Origin: Nocardioidaceae bacterium
GTDB lineage: Bacteria > Actinomycetota > Actinomycetes > Propionibacteriales > Nocardioidaceae
Assembly (NCBI GenBank): GCA_013813125.1
Contig: JACCSH010000294.1
Span: 1-6,011, forward strand
Length of the DNA: 6,011 bases
Direction: 5' to 3'
Shown: piece by piece, positions 4,338 to 6,011 of the stretch
Layout: each line of letters opens with the position of its first letter
Numbering within the stretch: the stretch's first letter is position 1
The notes under the pieces: model-generated
Database searches by the model: none
What the model was told of the DNA's origin: nothing
What the model saw: the letters and a program-made list of their open reading frames with translations, nothing else
Program-made: the position numbers and the translations under genes

Positions 4338-4847
4338 ATGCACACTAAGGGACGACGACTCGGGTTGTTGATCGGTTTGGGGATGGCTCTGCAGCTGGTG
4401 AGTCCCATGTCCGCTGATGCTGCGAATAATCGCCTCTCAGGGGATGCGTATTACGACGCGGTGCAGTGTCCGGCCCCTCCAGCTGGTTATGAGGATTTCA
4501 CCACTTATCCAGGACTTGTCATGACGGGCAGCCTCGAAGGCTGCTTGTATACGAAGGTCATCACGAGTAAGGCAACGCCGGGCGGCGTGTACCTGGAAAG
4601 CGGTGAGGAGGTCTTTGTCGGCAGCCTCGACGGCGGACCTGTGGGTACGTTCGCGACAACGTACAAGTTCGAGTCGAAGTTTGATCCAGACAGCGGGGTA
4701 CAGCTTCACGGGCGCTGCCAGCACCCCATCGTTGAGGGCAGCGGCACGGGCGGATTTGAGGGTGCCAAAGGTCGGCTCGACTTCAAAGACATTATTGGAG
4801 AAACGGTCACCACGTACATCTACCGGGGTCATATCAGCCTCAGGTAG
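4338..4847 (+). CDS. Secreted beta-barrel-type protein (allene-oxide-cyclase-like/DUF3224-like)
   Basis: From ATG 4338 the product has 169 residues. A signal peptide (MHTKGRRLGLLIGLGMAL and on) has Lys4, Arg6 and Arg7, then a hydrophobic core, with a cleavage site after about residue 28 (SADA). The mature part has cysteines at 44, 69 and 127. It is rich in short strands: VYLESGEEVFVGSLDGG, GTFATTYKFESKFD, LHGRCQHPIVEGSGTGGFEG, AKGRLDFKD and YIYRGHISLR. That pattern of a GTGxFxGAxGRxxF-type motif followed by short strands resembles small barrels of the allene oxide cyclase/DUF3224 type, common in actinobacteria without a settled function. An in-frame GTG at 4299 adds 13 charged residues but has GAGGA only three bases away. 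ATG 4338 gives the better signal peptide, although its ribosome binding site (GATGGG, 4324-4329) is weak. The frame is intact and the gene is monocistronic. Confidence 0.72.
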   Translation: MHTKGRRLGLLIGLGMALQLVSPMSADAANNRLSGDAYYDAVQCPAPPAGYEDFTTYPGLVMTGSLEGCLYTKVITSKATPGGVYLESGEEVFVGSLDGGPVGTFATTYKFESKFDPDSGVQLHGRCQHPIVEGSGTGGFEGAKGRLDFKDIIGETVTTYIYRGHISLR

Positions 4848-4968
4848 CCCACCGCTGGTAACTTGCGCGGACTTCGCTGGACGAGCGCCCAGGCGTACGT
4901 CGGACTCAACGAAACGTCTTGCTCGCGACTCCCTCGCGCAGGTAATCGCCGTGCTGAGAAGTCTGAGC
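4848..4968. other. Intergenic spacer between the secreted protein gene and IS6 copy 2
   Basis: No gene, terminator or repeat was recognised. On the minus strand it does not continue the methyltransferase broken on the far side of the IS element. The IS therefore does not sit in a simple insertion site, and neighbouring DNA has been deleted or rearranged. Confidence 0.4.
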
Positions 4969-4993
4969 GGCTCTGTTGCGTTGAGTGATCGGG
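4969..4993 (+). repeat. Terminal inverted repeat of IS6 copy 2, left
   Basis: It begins GGCTCTGTTGCGTTG, the classical IS6-family end. It aligns over 25 bases with the inverted right end at 5526-5550, with five differences. Confidence 0.85.
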
Positions 4994-5024
4994 TGGCATG
5001 GCGGAACGATCGGCCGGCGGGAAG

Positions 5025-5505
5025 TCAGATGGCGAGCGCCAGCTCATTGAACGCCGCCGGTAGCCGGTGATGGACCGGTGCGTCGGTGGCGATGTCGTAG
5101 TGGCCGCGTCTGAGGTTCTGGATGAAGGCGTGACCGGTGGCAAGGATCCGTGCTGATCGGAAGGTTTTGAGTCCGCGCATGGGCCGGAGCCGGGCTTTGA
5201 GCCGACCATGATCGGCTTCGACTCTGTTGTTCGTATACCGCTCGGTGTTGTGCAGGGCACCCGGGATGAGCTCGTCGAGGACCCGCGGGTAGGCAGGTGC
5301 TCGGTCCGTCGTCACCTCCACCGCCCGGTTACAGGTACGTCCACCGATAGACGGTGACGTGATCGACAATGACGCCGCGCTCGGCGAGCAGCTCCTCGAC
5401 GTCGCGGTAGGACAGGCCGTACCGCAGATACCACCGCACCGCCACCGACATCACCTCCCGGGGGAACCGGTAACCAGCTAACGCCGAGGGAGAAGATTAG
5501 GTCAT
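5025..5505 (-). pseudogene. IS6-family transposase, internally deleted (copy 2)
   Basis: From ATG 5505 the gene reads M-T-stop: the third codon is TAA (5497-5499) where copy 1 has TCA for Ser. It then continues SSPSALAGYRFPREV, SVAVRWYLRYGLSYRDVEEL and VIVDHVTVYRW. The region with the first catalytic Asp (VDETYV) is absent, and reading jumps from YRW to TYL. One extra base (5329-5330) shifts the frame, leaving only RAV before another jump to EVTTDRAPAYPRVLDELIPG, which contains the second Asp. The C-terminus NNRVEADHGRLKARLRPMRG, with the catalytic Glu, and FNELALAI-stop are complete. So the gene has one nonsense codon, one frameshift and two internal deletions. Microhomologies CGGTGG and GGTGGA at the joins suggest slippage-type deletion. 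Confidence 0.88.
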
Positions 5506-5525
5506 GACGCCAGTCTCGTGCTCAG

Positions 5526-5550
5526 CCCGATCGAGCAACGCAACAGCACC
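5526..5550 (-). repeat. Terminal inverted repeat of IS6 copy 2, right
   Basis: Read on the minus strand it begins GGTGCTGTTGCGTTG and ends GATCGGG. It is the transposase-proximal end and nearly matches the single end left in copy 1 (2586-2610). Its outer edge abuts the broken methyltransferase gene directly. Confidence 0.85.
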
Positions 5551-5997
5551 GGCCGACATGATCGGCACGAGCTCGTCGTCGATCTCGAAGATCTCCTGGG
5601 CCGGTCGGCGCGTCCGAGTGCTCCGGCAAGGTCGGTCCATGCGGGGTAGCTGAGCTTGTCCCAGAACTTGAGCAGGGGGCGGCAGTCTGCCGGAGTGGTC
5701 CCCGACAGGAATTCCGCGGACACCGGTGTGTTCGCGTAACGACCACCGTGTCGCTCGAGGAGCCCGAGTGCGACCATGGCATCGGCGCTGATCCGCGCCG
5801 TACGCGGCGTGAGACCCGTCCGGGCCGGCGGGCCGGCCAGGTCGGCCGGCCCCTCACCCAGACCTCGAACAGGCCCAGCTCAACTGGCCCGCGAACAGGT
5901 GCTTGCTGGCCATGAACCCCTGGGCGGGCTGAAAGCTCTGATCCGGGGTCACGGCATTCTCTGTTGGCCTCGCAGGGGCCTGGTGTGTTGTCATCAT
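5551..5997 (-). pseudogene. SAM-dependent methyltransferase, N-terminal pseudogene cut by IS6
   Basis: From ATG 5997 the frame reads MMTTHQAPARPTENAVTPDQ and SFQPAQGFMASKHLFA. Small indels near 5881-5892 and 5860 follow. The main frame then gives GEGPADLAG, TGLTPRTARISADAMVALGL, LERHGGRYANTPVSAEFLSG and LLKFWDKLSYPAWTDLAGAL. A missing base near 5596-5606 shifts to QEIFEIDDELVPIMSA, which runs into the IS6 end at 5550. This is the dimerisation winged-helix domain of O-methyltransferase-type enzymes (Methyltransf_2-like). The SAM-binding Rossmann domain is absent and is not found beyond the IS. Substrate cannot be judged. With multiple frameshifts and truncation it is non-functional. An alternative ATG lies at 5994, and the Shine-Dalgarno match is weak. 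Confidence 0.82.
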
Positions 5998-6011
5998 GCC
6001 CCAGCCTGCGG

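Larger units (their letters stand above)
4969..5550 (-). mobile_element. Internally deleted IS6-family element (copy 2)
   Basis: The element is 582 bp, bounded by imperfect 25-bp terminal repeats at 4969-4993 and 5526-5550. Intact relatives are usually 0.7-0.9 kb, so internal DNA is missing, as the transposase reading also shows. The flanking eight bases differ (GTCTGAGC on the left, GGCCGACA on the right), so there is no target duplication of the kind IS6 elements make. This fits later deletion next to the element or recombination between copies. It lies in the same orientation as copy 1 at 2336-2610. It can no longer move by itself. Confidence 0.85.

Noticed and set aside
4286..4348. 20-codon open frame from ATG 4286 as a leader peptide for the secreted protein gene
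   Set aside because: GGGAGG is only three bases from this ATG and the peptide has no regulatory codon runs. It merely overlaps the start of the real gene.
1..6011. CRISPR array, complete rRNA or tRNA gene, integron, replication origin
   Set aside because: No regularly spaced repeats, rRNA motifs, complete cloverleaf, attC-type sites or iteron clusters were seen on either strand.

Overview
The window comes from a high-GC actinobacterium. Mycobacteriales or a close relative is most likely, judging by G/C-rich third codon positions, GGAGG-type ribosome binding sites, GTG starts, Sec-type small secreted proteins and the style of the insertion sequences. It is an accessory region in which a few intact small genes sit among decayed mobile elements. 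Genus cannot be fixed from the sequence alone.

Left part (1-2330): about 400 bases with no convincing gene are followed by a short secreted protein gene (463-723) with its own promoter-like sequence and ribosome binding site. Next comes the C-terminal part of an IS256-family transposase with several frame lesions (859-1493), then a minus-strand lipoprotein gene of unknown function (1630-2262).

Middle (2326-3448): the N-terminal fragment of an IS6-family transposase, with one terminal inverted repeat left (2586-2610), lies directly upstream of an intact two-gene toxin-antitoxin module. The antitoxin has a ribbon-helix-helix N-terminus (2676-3098) and overlaps by 4 bp a DUF5615-type PIN-like toxin (3095-3448).

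Right-middle (3449-4298): this is the debris of an integrative element. It holds a 40-base 3' end of tRNA-Gly without its 5' half (an attachment-site core), a repeated GGCCCACGT motif that could be integrase arm sites, a collapsed integrase remnant and an excisionase pseudogene with three lesions. Because the integrase side lies downstream of the tRNA tail and no tRNA lies upstream, the arrangement resembles attP or a tandem junction rather than a simple attL or attR. A separate imperfect 27-bp inverted-repeat pair (4071-4160) lies just beyond.

Right part (4299-6011): an intact gene for a secreted beta-barrel-type protein (4338-4847) is followed by an internally deleted IS6-family element with both terminal repeats (4969-5550). 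That element cuts off the end of a minus-strand SAM-dependent methyltransferase pseudogene (5551-5997).

The intact genes (toxin-antitoxin pair, two secreted proteins, one lipoprotein) keep clean reading frames while every mobility gene and the methyltransferase are broken. This points to long-term decay with selective retention rather than poor sequence quality. I see no clearly new multi-gene system. The toxin-antitoxin pair beside an attP-like scar is the most interesting arrangement.
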